NCBI RefSeq assembly: GCF_004570975.1
Contig: NZ_SPPC01000001.1
Span: 248,001 to 312,000 of the forward strand
DNA length: 64,000 nucleotides
Source of the DNA: Barnesiella sp. WM24
Lineage (GTDB): Bacteria; Bacteroidota; Bacteroidia; Bacteroidales; Muribaculaceae
Reading direction: 5' to 3'
The first letter of the stretch is position 1. Every line of letters begins with the position of its first letter. The notes below the pieces were generated by a model that was not told the origin of the DNA, made no database searches, and saw only the letters and a program-made list of their open reading frames with translations. Positions 25,852-34,519 of the stretch are shown one piece after another. A program made the position numbers and the translations under genes.

Positions 25852-26814
25852 TCAGGCGGTGGCAGTAAGGAGGGTTGCCGAGCCGGTCGCGATTATAGAG
25901 GGCGCGGTTGACGCAGCCACAAGTATAGTCTCGCCACGGCGCATGGGAGTGGTGACATCACCGGTAATGACAGAGCATTCACCGTCAAGACACATAATCA
26001 CCACAAATGAATCGGGCTCCGTAGTGACACGTATCTCTCCGTCGACCATGACACGGCGCACATCGAAATGGTCACACTTTACAAGCTCAGTCTCGCCTTT
26101 GGAATTCTTGTCATAGCTTCCCTTATACTCGGGATAAACAGTGTAATCAATCGCGTCCTTGGCAAGCTCAGTGTGCAATTCACGTGTATTGCCATTGGCA
26201 TCACGACGGTCAAAATCATACACCCTGTAAGTGATGTCGCTTGTCTCCTGAATCTCCGCGAGCAGATTGCCCGCCCCTATTGCATGGATGCGTCCGGCCG
26301 GAAGGAAAAATATGTCGCCGGGGGCTGAATCATGAGCCGCCACGACATCCATTATCTTCTTTTCTTCAACAAGGCGGGTGTAATCATCGGGAGTGATCTT
26401 TTCAGAGAGACCGGCATAAATACGCGCACCGGGCTCGGTATCGACGATATACCACATTTCGGTTTTGCCAAGACTCTGATGGCGCTTGCACGCAAGAGCG
26501 TCATCGGGATGCACCTGCACTGAAAGATCCTTCTTGGCGTCGATGAGCTTGACAAGCAGGGGGAATGTGTCGCCATACTTTTCAATCACATGGCTTCCCA
26601 TAAGCGCTGCGCCATATTTTTTCACCAGTTCCGGCAATGTAAGTCCTTTGTCGGGACCTTCACTCACCACTGATTCATGACCCGGGACACCCGAAATCTC
26701 CCAACTTTCGCCGATGTTGTCACAATCTGACTCGATGCCCTTGAACGGGGCTATCTTGTTGCCGCCCCAAAGCACAGGCTTCAGGTAAGGCACAAATTTA
26801 AACGGAGCAATCAT
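25852..26814 (-). CDS. manA: Mannose-6-phosphate isomerase, class I
   Basis: 320 residues of the short type I PMI. LKPVLWGGNKI at the start, zinc-site motifs QVHPDD, KTEMWYI and GRIHAIGAGN, then a C-terminal cupin half. Interconverts mannose-6-P and fructose-6-P in the cytoplasm. As last gene of the mannan PUL it delivers mannose from the phosphorylase pathway into glycolysis; the needed phosphomannomutase or mannokinase is not in this window. Confidence 0.93.
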   Translation of the reverse strand: MIAPFKFVPYLKPVLWGGNKIAPFKGIESDCDNIGESWEISGVPGHESVVSEGPDKGLTLPELVKKYGAALMGSHVIEKYGDTFPLLVKLIDAKKDLSVQVHPDDALACKRHQSLGKTEMWYIVDTEPGARIYAGLSEKITPDDYTRLVEEKKIMDVVAAHDSAPGDIFFLPAGRIHAIGAGNLLAEIQETSDITYRVYDFDRRDANGNTRELHTELAKDAIDYTVYPEYKGSYDKNSKGETELVKCDHFDVRRVMVDGEIRVTTEPDSFVVIMCLDGECSVITGDVTTPMRRGETILVAASTAPSIIATGSATLLTATA

Positions 26815-26851
26815 AGTAACTCTAAAAATTCTTTTTTACCTATAAAAACAA

Positions 26852-28036
26852 TTATTCCGACAAGACGCGCACGACCTCGGTGCACATGCGGCTGTTATGG
26901 TAGGGGCACTTCCAGAAACCTGCCTTGTCGTCATCACGGTTAAGGTCACCCACGGCACGACGGCTCCAATGCCACTCGCCTCCTTCGCGGTCAACGATAT
27001 TGTCACGGATATATTTCCAAGAATTTATAGCCTTGTCAAGAGCACCGACAACACCGTGGAACTTATGGAGATAGACGAGACCTATCACATCCTCAGCCTG
27101 GACCCACCAGTGGCGGTCATCGTCAAGACGCCCGTCGCCGTGCAGTTCATAGACCATTGACGCGTCGTCACATCGTCCTTCAAGCGCCGCCTCGGCTATG
27201 CGCCTTGTATGGACAATAGCCTTTTCAAGCAACGCCTCGTCGCCGAGTTCCTGAGCGGTCTCCAGCAGCAGCCACGACGCCTCGATATCGTGTCCGTAAG
27301 ACACATTGCGGTCATGGCGGTGCCACTCCTCGTCAAAGAACAGTCCGAGGTGACCCGTCGCCTTATCTTCCATCACGTCAAGGAAAAGGTCGAGCAGATG
27401 CACGATAGCCTCGCGCAATCTCGGCTCTTTCCATACGCGATACAGGTTAGTATACGGCTCGATAATGTGGAGATGGGTGTTCATAGTCTTAGCCATGTTC
27501 TCATCCTTGTCGCTGAGACGCATGTCGTCTATTCTCCCCCACTCACGCGTACACGCCTCAAGATAGCCGCCGTTGACACGGTCGCGGCTATGAGCCTCGA
27601 TTGACTCAAACAGTTCTATAGCACAGTCAAGCGACTCCTTGTCGCCTGTGGCACGCACATACTCGCTCAGTCCATATATGACAAAGCCGATAGCGTAAAA
27701 CTGCTTCTTGGTGTCAAGCGGCGAGCCGTCAGCGTTAAGCGACCAATAGACGCCGCCATATTCATGGTCGACAAAATGCCGGATGATATAATCTTTGGCG
27801 CGTGTCGCCATTTCAAGATATTCCGGTTTTCCGGTAGCCCGGTAAGCCGACGCAAAGCTCCAGAGCAGGCGCCCGTTAAGGATCGCGCCTTTCGGTGCGT
27901 CTTCATCAAGGCGGTCAAAGCCGTCGCAGCGGCCATAAAAGCCACCGCGAGGGTCAACCATCTTGTCTATCCAGTAGGGAAGTATGTTTCCCGTAAGATT
28001 TTCAAGCAATTCCGAGCAGAATTCTTTTTCTGTCAT
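26852..28036 (-). CDS. Cellobiose/mannobiose 2-epimerase (AGE superfamily)
   Basis: 394 residues, an (alpha/alpha)6 barrel of the N-acylglucosamine 2-epimerase superfamily. Catalytic histidines occur in NTHLHIIEPY (His188, His190), SYGHDIEASW (His249) and CPYHNSRMC (His380), the pattern of cellobiose 2-epimerases. In Bacteroides mannan loci the homologue converts beta-1,4-mannobiose to mannosyl-glucose for the GH130 phosphorylase two genes upstream; the same enzyme type also epimerises cellobiose. Cytoplasmic, no signal. Confidence 0.9.
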   Translation of the reverse strand: MTEKEFCSELLENLTGNILPYWIDKMVDPRGGFYGRCDGFDRLDEDAPKGAILNGRLLWSFASAYRATGKPEYLEMATRAKDYIIRHFVDHEYGGVYWSLNADGSPLDTKKQFYAIGFVIYGLSEYVRATGDKESLDCAIELFESIEAHSRDRVNGGYLEACTREWGRIDDMRLSDKDENMAKTMNTHLHIIEPYTNLYRVWKEPRLREAIVHLLDLFLDVMEDKATGHLGLFFDEEWHRHDRNVSYGHDIEASWLLLETAQELGDEALLEKAIVHTRRIAEAALEGRCDDASMVYELHGDGRLDDDRHWWVQAEDVIGLVYLHKFHGVVGALDKAINSWKYIRDNIVDREGGEWHWSRRAVGDLNRDDDKAGFWKCPYHNSRMCTEVVRVLSE

Positions 28037-28063
28037 CGTAGTAATCGGTAATTAATTAATAAA

Positions 28064-29503
28064 TCAGACCGGCTCCACATTAGAGTCACCGGGATCGGCA
28101 ACAGGCTGCTTACGCTGCTTCTTCAGTTCAGCGACAATCTCTTCCATACGGCGGGTGTTAAGCGGATAAAGCCACACGATAATCATGGATATGAGCGCCA
28201 CGCCGGCAGGGATAAATGTCATCAGCATCCAGAGACATGTGATGGCGCTGTCGGGCTGTGCTATATCAAGTGACTGCGCTCCCTCGGGACGCTCCACATA
28301 GCCGAAGCCGTGAAGCAGCCACATGACCGCAGCACCACCGATTGCACCGCCAAACTTCTGAGCCATCGACGCCGAAGAGAAGATGAGACCGGTAGAGGCG
28401 GAGCGATATTTGAGTTCCGAATAATCGCTCACATCGGCATACATCGACCAGACGAGCGGCGACATTATACCGGTAAGCACCGAAATCACAATCTGAAGCA
28501 ACAACATCATGACAAGACCGGCATTGCTTTCGGGCGAGCAGAGGAAGAAAATCACGCTCATGACAATCAGCGACAGGTCCACGAGAATGAATGTCGCTTT
28601 CTTGCCAATCTTCTTTGTGATACCTACGGCGAGAGCGACACCTACCATATTTGCCACTTCACCCACTCCGAGGAACAATCCTGAATAGAAGAGCATCGAG
28701 ATGGCAAAGATGACAATATGCTGTTCGCCGCCGATGATGTCGGCAAAGAAGAATGCTACCGTCGCGCCACGCACAGTGTTGAAAAGGTTGAAGCAGAGTG
28801 ACGCACCATTGAGCAGCCACCACGGCTTGTTAGTGACAAGCGCCTTGAGGTCCTTGCCGAGCGACGCCGTACACTCGGTGGTGAGCTGTTCGCGGGTGAG
28901 CTTGAAGCAGAGGAGGAAGAGGATGAAGCAGCATGCTGCAATCACGATCATGGCAAACTGCCAGCTTGACTGGAGCGACATCCCGAATGTGTTACGGAAA
29001 AGAGTACACAAGGGATCCCACGCAAAAAGCGAGATAAATGAACCGCCATAGGCGAAGAACATACGGAATGACGAGAACACCGTCTTTTCCTGCGAGTCTT
29101 CGGTCATCACGCCGAGCATCGCTCCGTAAGGCACATTAATACCCGTATAGACGGTCATCATCATAATGTAGGTTACGTAAGCCCACACAAGTTTCGCGGC
29201 ATAGCCCCAGTCAGGAGTGGTAAAAAGCAGGATACCGCATATCGAGAACGGAGCAGCCACCCACAACAGATAAGGACGATACTTGCCCCAACGGGTCTTG
29301 GTGCGGTCGGCGACGGCACCCATCATGGGGTCGCTTACGGCATCCCATATACGGGTTACCAGAAGCAGCAGACCGGTATCTATCAGTGACAGTCCGAACA
29401 CATTGGCGTAGAAAAAGGGCAGATAGTAACTGAACACTTTCCAGAACATCGACGACGCCATGTCGCCGAAGCCATATCCTATCTTTTCACTAAGTGAAGC
29501 CAT
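28064..29503 (-). CDS. GPH-family sugar:cation symporter (probable mannobiose importer)
   Basis: 479 residues, twelve membrane helices. The GPH/MelB signature is clear: KIGYGFGDMASSMFWKVFSY at the N-terminus, TRIWDAVSDPMMGAVADRTKTRWGKYRPYLLW, and the mid-protein motif for the second half. It lies between the epimerase and GH130, the same position as the mannobiose transporter of the B. fragilis locus, so inner-membrane uptake of mannobiose or related disaccharides is inferred. Confidence 0.88.
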   Translation of the reverse strand: MASLSEKIGYGFGDMASSMFWKVFSYYLPFFYANVFGLSLIDTGLLLLVTRIWDAVSDPMMGAVADRTKTRWGKYRPYLLWVAAPFSICGILLFTTPDWGYAAKLVWAYVTYIMMMTVYTGINVPYGAMLGVMTEDSQEKTVFSSFRMFFAYGGSFISLFAWDPLCTLFRNTFGMSLQSSWQFAMIVIAACCFILFLLCFKLTREQLTTECTASLGKDLKALVTNKPWWLLNGASLCFNLFNTVRGATVAFFFADIIGGEQHIVIFAISMLFYSGLFLGVGEVANMVGVALAVGITKKIGKKATFILVDLSLIVMSVIFFLCSPESNAGLVMMLLLQIVISVLTGIMSPLVWSMYADVSDYSELKYRSASTGLIFSSASMAQKFGGAIGGAAVMWLLHGFGYVERPEGAQSLDIAQPDSAITCLWMLMTFIPAGVALISMIIVWLYPLNTRRMEEIVAELKKQRKQPVADPGDSNVEPV

Positions 29504-29537
29504 AATCGAGATTTATGATATTAGAGGTTAAATAAGA

Positions 29538-30713
29538 CTACTTTTTATTCAGGATGGCAAGATTGCTGTCGATAAGACGATTTAGGGTCTTGACCGACTC
29601 GCCGGTCGAAAGACCGTCCTGCGGTGTGTTCATGCAATAGTCGACAAGACGGTCGATAGTAGAGGTGGCTACATGCATGCGGGTATCGCTTGATGCATAA
29701 TATATAAACACCTTTCCGTCTTCATCGGCAATCCAGCCATTGGTGAAAAGCACGTTCATCACGTCGCCTATGTACTCTTCTCCCACGGGAGCCATGAAAT
29801 ATCCGCCGGGGGTGTAGATCGGACGCCAGGGCTCGTCAAGCGCGGTCATGTACAGGTAAAGCACATAACGTAGACCTGAAGCACAGCCTCTAACACCGTG
29901 GGCAAGGTGAAGCCAGCCTTTGGATGTCTTGATGGGGTGAGGGCCCTCGCCGTTTTTCACTTCCTTGATGGTGTGGTAATGGCGGCAGTCAACTATCAGT
30001 TCATCCTTGATTTCAGCATGGGTGATGTCATCTACAAGCGCCCAGCCTATGCCGCCGCCGCTTCCGGCATCGATGAAGCCATCCTGCGGACGGGTGTAAA
30101 GAGCATATTTTCCGTCGACAAACTCAGGATGAAGCACCACGTTACGCTGCTGGCTGCGGCTCTTGAGATCGGGCAGACGCTCCCAGTTTACAAGGTCCTT
30201 GGTGCGGGCGATACCACAGGTGGCGGTAGCAGCCGACAGATTTCCGGGCTGAGAGTCGTCGTGACGCTCCACGCAGAAGAGTCCGTAGATCCAGCCGTCC
30301 TCATGACGGGTGAGTCGCATGTCATAGATATTCACGCCGGGCACCTCATCCTCAGGCATGGTGATCGGATGATCCCAGAAGCGGAAATTGTCTACTCCGT
30401 TGGGGCTCTCGGCTACTGCGAAAAATGACTTGCGGTCGCTCCCTTCCACACGCACCACGAGCACATATTTGTCGCCCCACTTGATGGCGCCCGAGTTGAG
30501 AGTGGCGTTGACGCCTATGCGCTCCTCAAAGTAGGGATTGGTAGTCTCGTTGAAGTCATAGCGCCAGAAAGGAGGTGCCATTTCAGCCGTCACCACCGGA
30601 TTTTTATATCGTTCATAGACGCCGTTGCCTTCGATTGGCTCGTTTTTACGGGTAACAAGTTCCTCATAACGATTGAGGACAAGATTCTTGCGATGTTCAA
30701 AGATGTTATTCAT
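29538..30713 (-). CDS. GH130 4-O-beta-D-mannosyl-D-glucose phosphorylase
   Basis: 391 residues, five-bladed propeller of GH130 subfamily 1. The catalytic acid is Asp131 in [14 protein letters not shown], at the same number as in the B. fragilis mannosylglucose phosphorylase as I recall it. Phosphate-binding Arg/His residues occur in [14 protein letters not shown] and [11 protein letters not shown]. It cleaves mannosyl-glucose with phosphate to mannose-1-phosphate plus glucose, saving ATP. Cytoplasmic, no signal. Works with the epimerase, symporter and ManA of the same transcript. Confidence 0.93.
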   Translation of the reverse strand: MNNIFEHRKNLVLNRYEELVTRKNEPIEGNGVYERYKNPVVTAEMAPPFWRYDFNETTNPYFEERIGVNATLNSGAIKWGDKYVLVVRVEGSDRKSFFAVAESPNGVDNFRFWDHPITMPEDEVPGVNIYDMRLTRHEDGWIYGLFCVERHDDSQPGNLSAATATCGIARTKDLVNWERLPDLKSRSQQRNVVLHPEFVDGKYALYTRPQDGFIDAGSGGGIGWALVDDITHAEIKDELIVDCRHYHTIKEVKNGEGPHPIKTSKGWLHLAHGVRGCASGLRYVLYLYMTALDEPWRPIYTPGGYFMAPVGEEYIGDVMNVLFTNGWIADEDGKVFIYYASSDTRMHVATSTIDRLVDYCMNTPQDGLSTGESVKTLNRLIDSNLAILNKK

Positions 30714-30788
30714 CAGATAGGATTGTATTCTTTAATGGTAAACTAATTAGGATATCTTTTGATTAAATCGTGGTAGAAAACCGTGGCG

Positions 30789-31889
30789 TCAATCCACAAA
30801 GATTGCGCCCGAAGTCTCGTGAAACTTCTTAAAGTCATCTTCAGAGGGATGCCCGGGATAAGGCACATAGAAGTGATTGGGCTTTTCGCTTTCGATAGCG
30901 TTGCGCCACACACACACATAAGCGATAGGCAGTCCCTTGATCGCCGGTTCAAGCACGCGGGTGTACCAGTCGGTCACGCCGAGTCCTTCAAGACCGGTCT
31001 CTGTCAACGCGGCGACCTTGCCACGCTTCTGCGCTTCCTCTACGACAAACGGCATCTGAGCCTTTATGCGGTTGACATAGGTGTCAACACCCGCCTCTCC
31101 GTCAAAATGATAGATGTCGGTGCCGAGAATGTCGACATATTCATCACCGGGGTAAGTGGAGAAATACTCTTCCGGAGTCAGATCCTTGTCGGGAGAATAT
31201 GCCCACACCACATTGTTGATGCCGCGGGCGTCAAAGCCGGCACGTGTCATCTTCCAGAGATTGATATACTCTTCGGGAGTGCCGTGATCCCTACCCCACC
31301 AGAACCACGAGCCTGAATTTTCATGCCAGGGGCGGAATATCACGGGGATAGGATTGCCCTCACTGTCTTTCAGCGAAGCCACAAATGCGGCGGCGCGGTC
31401 AATCCACACCTTCATCGTGTCGCTCACGCCGGTGCCCTCTTGAAGGCTGTGAAGCGGGGTGCCTGTAACATCCCACGAATTGCCTCCTGAAACCGGATTG
31501 AGCGGATGCCAGCTTATGGCGTTGATGCCGCCACGCTCATGCTGCTTTGCAATCTCGGCGGCGATGAAGCTAAACGGCACTCCGTCAAGATTCCGTGCAG
31601 AGTCGACCTCGATCATGCCGAGATCCCAGCTCATCAATCCGGGATACTGACCTGTCACAGCCTTTACGTCGGAACCTCCGTCGACATATCTCCACGTATG
31701 CCCGTAAGCCGTGTCGTCATGATGGCCGAAATAGTAGTGACCGCTTCTTGCCACAGAGTCGAGGCGTGAAATCATCGCCTCGCGCGGTGTCGCCACGCTT
31801 TCGGCGGCAGCCTCAGTCTTGTTGCCCTTGGAGCTGCTGCACGAACTTACCGCGAGCGCTGCCATGAGCGCAAATAATCCATATTTCAT
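30789..31889 (-). CDS. GH26 beta-mannanase lipoprotein, probably periplasmic
   Basis: 366 residues. Lipobox AVSSC (Cys17) followed by SSSKGNK without acidic residues, so no surface-export signal. GH26 catalytic domain: acid/base Glu190 in FRPWHENSGSWFWWG and nucleophile Glu297 in ALTETG; YYFGHHDDTAYG and GQYPGLMSWDLG are typical. Close in pattern to BoMan26A/BfMan26A, which release mannobiose from the non-reducing end; this fits the mannobiose importer and epimerase downstream. Confidence 0.9.
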   Translation of the reverse strand: MKYGLFALMAALAVSSCSSSKGNKTEAAAESVATPREAMISRLDSVARSGHYYFGHHDDTAYGHTWRYVDGGSDVKAVTGQYPGLMSWDLGMIEVDSARNLDGVPFSFIAAEIAKQHERGGINAISWHPLNPVSGGNSWDVTGTPLHSLQEGTGVSDTMKVWIDRAAAFVASLKDSEGNPIPVIFRPWHENSGSWFWWGRDHGTPEEYINLWKMTRAGFDARGINNVVWAYSPDKDLTPEEYFSTYPGDEYVDILGTDIYHFDGEAGVDTYVNRIKAQMPFVVEEAQKRGKVAALTETGLEGLGVTDWYTRVLEPAIKGLPIAYVCVWRNAIESEKPNHFYVPYPGHPSEDDFKKFHETSGAIFVD

Positions 31890-31916
31890 TACAAGGTGAA
31901 TTTTTTTAGTAATAAA

Positions 31917-34355
31917 TTAACCGAGAGTGACCTCGACTGTGTTTACACTTCCCTCCGGCTTATGGGCCACAAGATTGCCGTCGACCTCTTCGCCGTTGAC
32001 CACAAGACGCTTAACGCCGCGGTTCACTCCGTCAGGATTGTCAATCTTGATTTTGTATTCAGCGCCACGGAATTTACGGGTTATCTCATAATGTTTCCAG
32101 TCCTTGGGCACACAGGGGTCTATGAGCAGTCCGTCGTAATCGGGCTTGATGCCAAGGATAAACTGGGTTATGGCATACCAGTTCCACGCGGCAGTACCGG
32201 TGAGCCAGGAGTTTTTCGCCTCTCCGGGACGGTAGGCGTCCTTGCCGGCGGTCATCTGGCAATACACGTAAGGCTCTACCTTATGCAGGTCGCTTTTCTC
32301 TTCGAGATAAGCGGGACATATCTTGCGATAATACTCCCATGCCTCGTCGCCGCGCCCGAGCACAGTCTCGCCTATAATCACCCAGGGATTGTTGTGGGCG
32401 AATATGCCGGCGTTTTCCTTGTAGCCCGCGGGATAGGTCGAGATTTCGCCATATTCCATCACATACTCGGTAAATGCGGGATTGTTAAGCACGATGCCAT
32501 GCTCGCAGTCAAGATATTTCTTAACCGAGTCAAGCGACTTCTCTACAAGCCCCGATTCAAGACCGATTCCTGCCATCGTACACCAGCCCTGGCTTTCGAT
32601 AAATATCTTGCCCTCCTTGTTTTCGTGGCTGCCGACCTTATTGCCGTAGAAGTCATAGGCACGAAGGAACCATTCGCCGTCCCAGCCATGCCTCTTGACA
32701 GCCTCTACCATCTCGTCGACATGCTTCTGCGCGCGGTCAGCCTCGTCGTCAAGACCGAGCTTGCGGCACAGCTTCACATACTCCTCTCCATAGATTACAA
32801 ACTGACCGGCTATCATCAGCGACTCAGCCTTTGAGCCCTCAGTCTTGTTTTCAGTGGTCTGGAACGACTCGTTGGGATCCATCGAGAAGCAGTTAAGGTT
32901 AAGGCAGTCGTTCCAGTCGGCGCGCCCGATGAGCGGCAGCCCGTGGGGACCGAGGTTGTTGACAACATGGTCAAACGACACCTTCAGGTGATCCATCAGG
33001 CTCACTTCAGAGCCTTTTACATTGTCAAAGGGCACCGGCTCGTCAAGTATCGACATGTCACCGGTCTCCTTGATATAGGCGATTGTGCCGAATATCAGCC
33101 ACATCGGGTCATCGTTGAATCCGCCGCCTATGTCATTGTTGCCTCGCTTTGTAAGCGGCTGATACTGGTGATAGCAGCCGCCGTCAGGGAATTGGGTCGA
33201 CGCGATGTCGATGATGCGCTCGCGGGCACGCTCCGGAATCTGATGCACAAACCCTACGAGGTCCTGATTGGAGTCACGGAATCCCATGCCCCTGCCGATG
33301 CCGCTTTCAAAGAATGACGCGGAGCGAGAGAAGCAGAAGGTGATCATGCACTGATACTGGTTCCAGATGTTGACCATGCGGTCAAGACGCTCGTCGCCGC
33401 TGTCAAGCGTAAAGCGACGCAGCAGGTTGTCCCAGTAGGCGCGCAGCTCGCCGAAAGCCTTGTCGACCTTTTCGGCGCTGTCGAAGCGGGCTATCATCTC
33501 GCGTGCCTTGGTCTTGTTGACCACACCCTTTGACTCCCACTTCTCATCCTGCTCATTCTCGACATATCCGAGCATGAACACGAGGTCGCGCGACTCACCC
33601 GGCTGAAGGGTGATTTCCATATAATGTGACGCTATAGGCGACCATCCGTGAGCCTCCGAGTTGCGGGGCTTGCCTTCGGTCACCACCTGAGGCTCGTCAA
33701 AGCCATTGTAAAGACCGAGAAATGACTCGCGGTCAGTGTCAAAGCCGTCGACAGGCGCGTTGACATGATAAAACGCGTAATGATTACGACGCTCTTTGTA
33801 TTCTGTCTTGTGATATATTGTTGAGCCGTCAATTTCCACCTCTCCGGTAGAGAAATTGCGCTGGAAGTTTTCCATATCGGTAGCCGCATTCCACAGACAC
33901 CACTCTATAAACGAGAACAGCTTGAAGCTCTTGGGCTTGTCGGTGGTGTTGGTCAGCGAGAGTTTTGCTATTTCAGCATGGGTGTCGAGCGGAACAAAAA
34001 ACAACAGTTCCGCGCGCAGTCCGTTTTTCTCGCCTTTTATGCGTGTATAGTTCATGCCGTGGCGACATTCGTAGCTGTCAAGGGCGGTTTTGGTAGGTTT
34101 CCATCCGGGATTCCACACTGTGTCACCATCCTTGATGTAAAAGTAGCGTCCGCCGGCATCCATCGGGACGCCATTGTAACGGTAGCGTGTCAGACGGCGG
34201 AACTTGGCATCCTTATAGAAGGAGTAGCCGCCGGCAGTATTGGATATAAGAGAAAAGAAGTCTTTATTGCCGAGATAGTTGATCCAGGGCCAGGGAGTGC
34301 GCGGATTGTCGATGACATATTCACGTGCCTCGTCGTCAAAGTGTCCGTATTTCAT
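31917..34355 (-). CDS. GH94 cellobiose phosphorylase-like enzyme
   Basis: 812 residues, the full length of cellobiose phosphorylases. N-terminal beta-sandwich ([35 protein letters not shown]), (alpha/alpha)6 barrel with [11 protein letters not shown] (358-368), and catalytic Asp483 in [12 protein letters not shown]. It would cleave cellobiose with phosphate to glucose-1-phosphate and glucose in the cytoplasm; activity on glucosyl-mannose is possible. First gene of its own transcript, with promoter box 34409-34416 and the terminator at 34459-34498 behind it. Its presence in a mannan locus points to glucomannan as substrate. Confidence 0.9.
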   Translation of the reverse strand: MKYGHFDDEAREYVIDNPRTPWPWINYLGNKDFFSLISNTAGGYSFYKDAKFRRLTRYRYNGVPMDAGGRYFYIKDGDTVWNPGWKPTKTALDSYECRHGMNYTRIKGEKNGLRAELLFFVPLDTHAEIAKLSLTNTTDKPKSFKLFSFIEWCLWNAATDMENFQRNFSTGEVEIDGSTIYHKTEYKERRNHYAFYHVNAPVDGFDTDRESFLGLYNGFDEPQVVTEGKPRNSEAHGWSPIASHYMEITLQPGESRDLVFMLGYVENEQDEKWESKGVVNKTKAREMIARFDSAEKVDKAFGELRAYWDNLLRRFTLDSGDERLDRMVNIWNQYQCMITFCFSRSASFFESGIGRGMGFRDSNQDLVGFVHQIPERARERIIDIASTQFPDGGCYHQYQPLTKRGNNDIGGGFNDDPMWLIFGTIAYIKETGDMSILDEPVPFDNVKGSEVSLMDHLKVSFDHVVNNLGPHGLPLIGRADWNDCLNLNCFSMDPNESFQTTENKTEGSKAESLMIAGQFVIYGEEYVKLCRKLGLDDEADRAQKHVDEMVEAVKRHGWDGEWFLRAYDFYGNKVGSHENKEGKIFIESQGWCTMAGIGLESGLVEKSLDSVKKYLDCEHGIVLNNPAFTEYVMEYGEISTYPAGYKENAGIFAHNNPWVIIGETVLGRGDEAWEYYRKICPAYLEEKSDLHKVEPYVYCQMTAGKDAYRPGEAKNSWLTGTAAWNWYAITQFILGIKPDYDGLLIDPCVPKDWKHYEITRKFRGAEYKIKIDNPDGVNRGVKRLVVNGEEVDGNLVAHKPEGSVNTVEVTLG

Positions 34356-34408
34356 ACCTATTGGGAAAAATTTGGATTGGAAAGTTTATTAATGAATTTT
34401 GGATACGG

Positions 34409-34416
34409 CAAAAATA
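34409..34416 (-). promoter_or_regulatory. -7 box TATTTTTG for the phosphorylase operon
   Basis: Minus-strand TATTTTTG fits TAnnTTTG, 53 bases upstream of the GH94 start and just downstream of the terminator of the preceding unit. TTTTATA occurs twice about 25 bases apart immediately upstream. Confidence 0.5.
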
Positions 34417-34458
34417 GTAAATTATTTTATAAGCAACTCTTAAAAAGTGTTTTATAAA

Positions 34459-34498
34459 ATTCAGGTCCCGGGCGTTACTCCGGAGCCGGGACCTGAAT
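34459..34498 (-). terminator. Terminator after the SusCD-GH26 operon
   Basis: Perfect 13-bp stem (34459-34471 with 34486-34498), 14-base loop, T-rich on both strands (ATTTTATAAAAC on the minus side). Splits the PUL into an outer-surface unit and a phosphorylase unit. Confidence 0.85.
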
Positions 34499-34519
34499 AA
34501 AATAATATACCAAACTTAA

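Noticed and set aside
31896-32834. Plus-strand open frame opposite GH94
   Set aside because: GH94 is unambiguous on the minus strand; the antisense frame has no promoter or family pattern.
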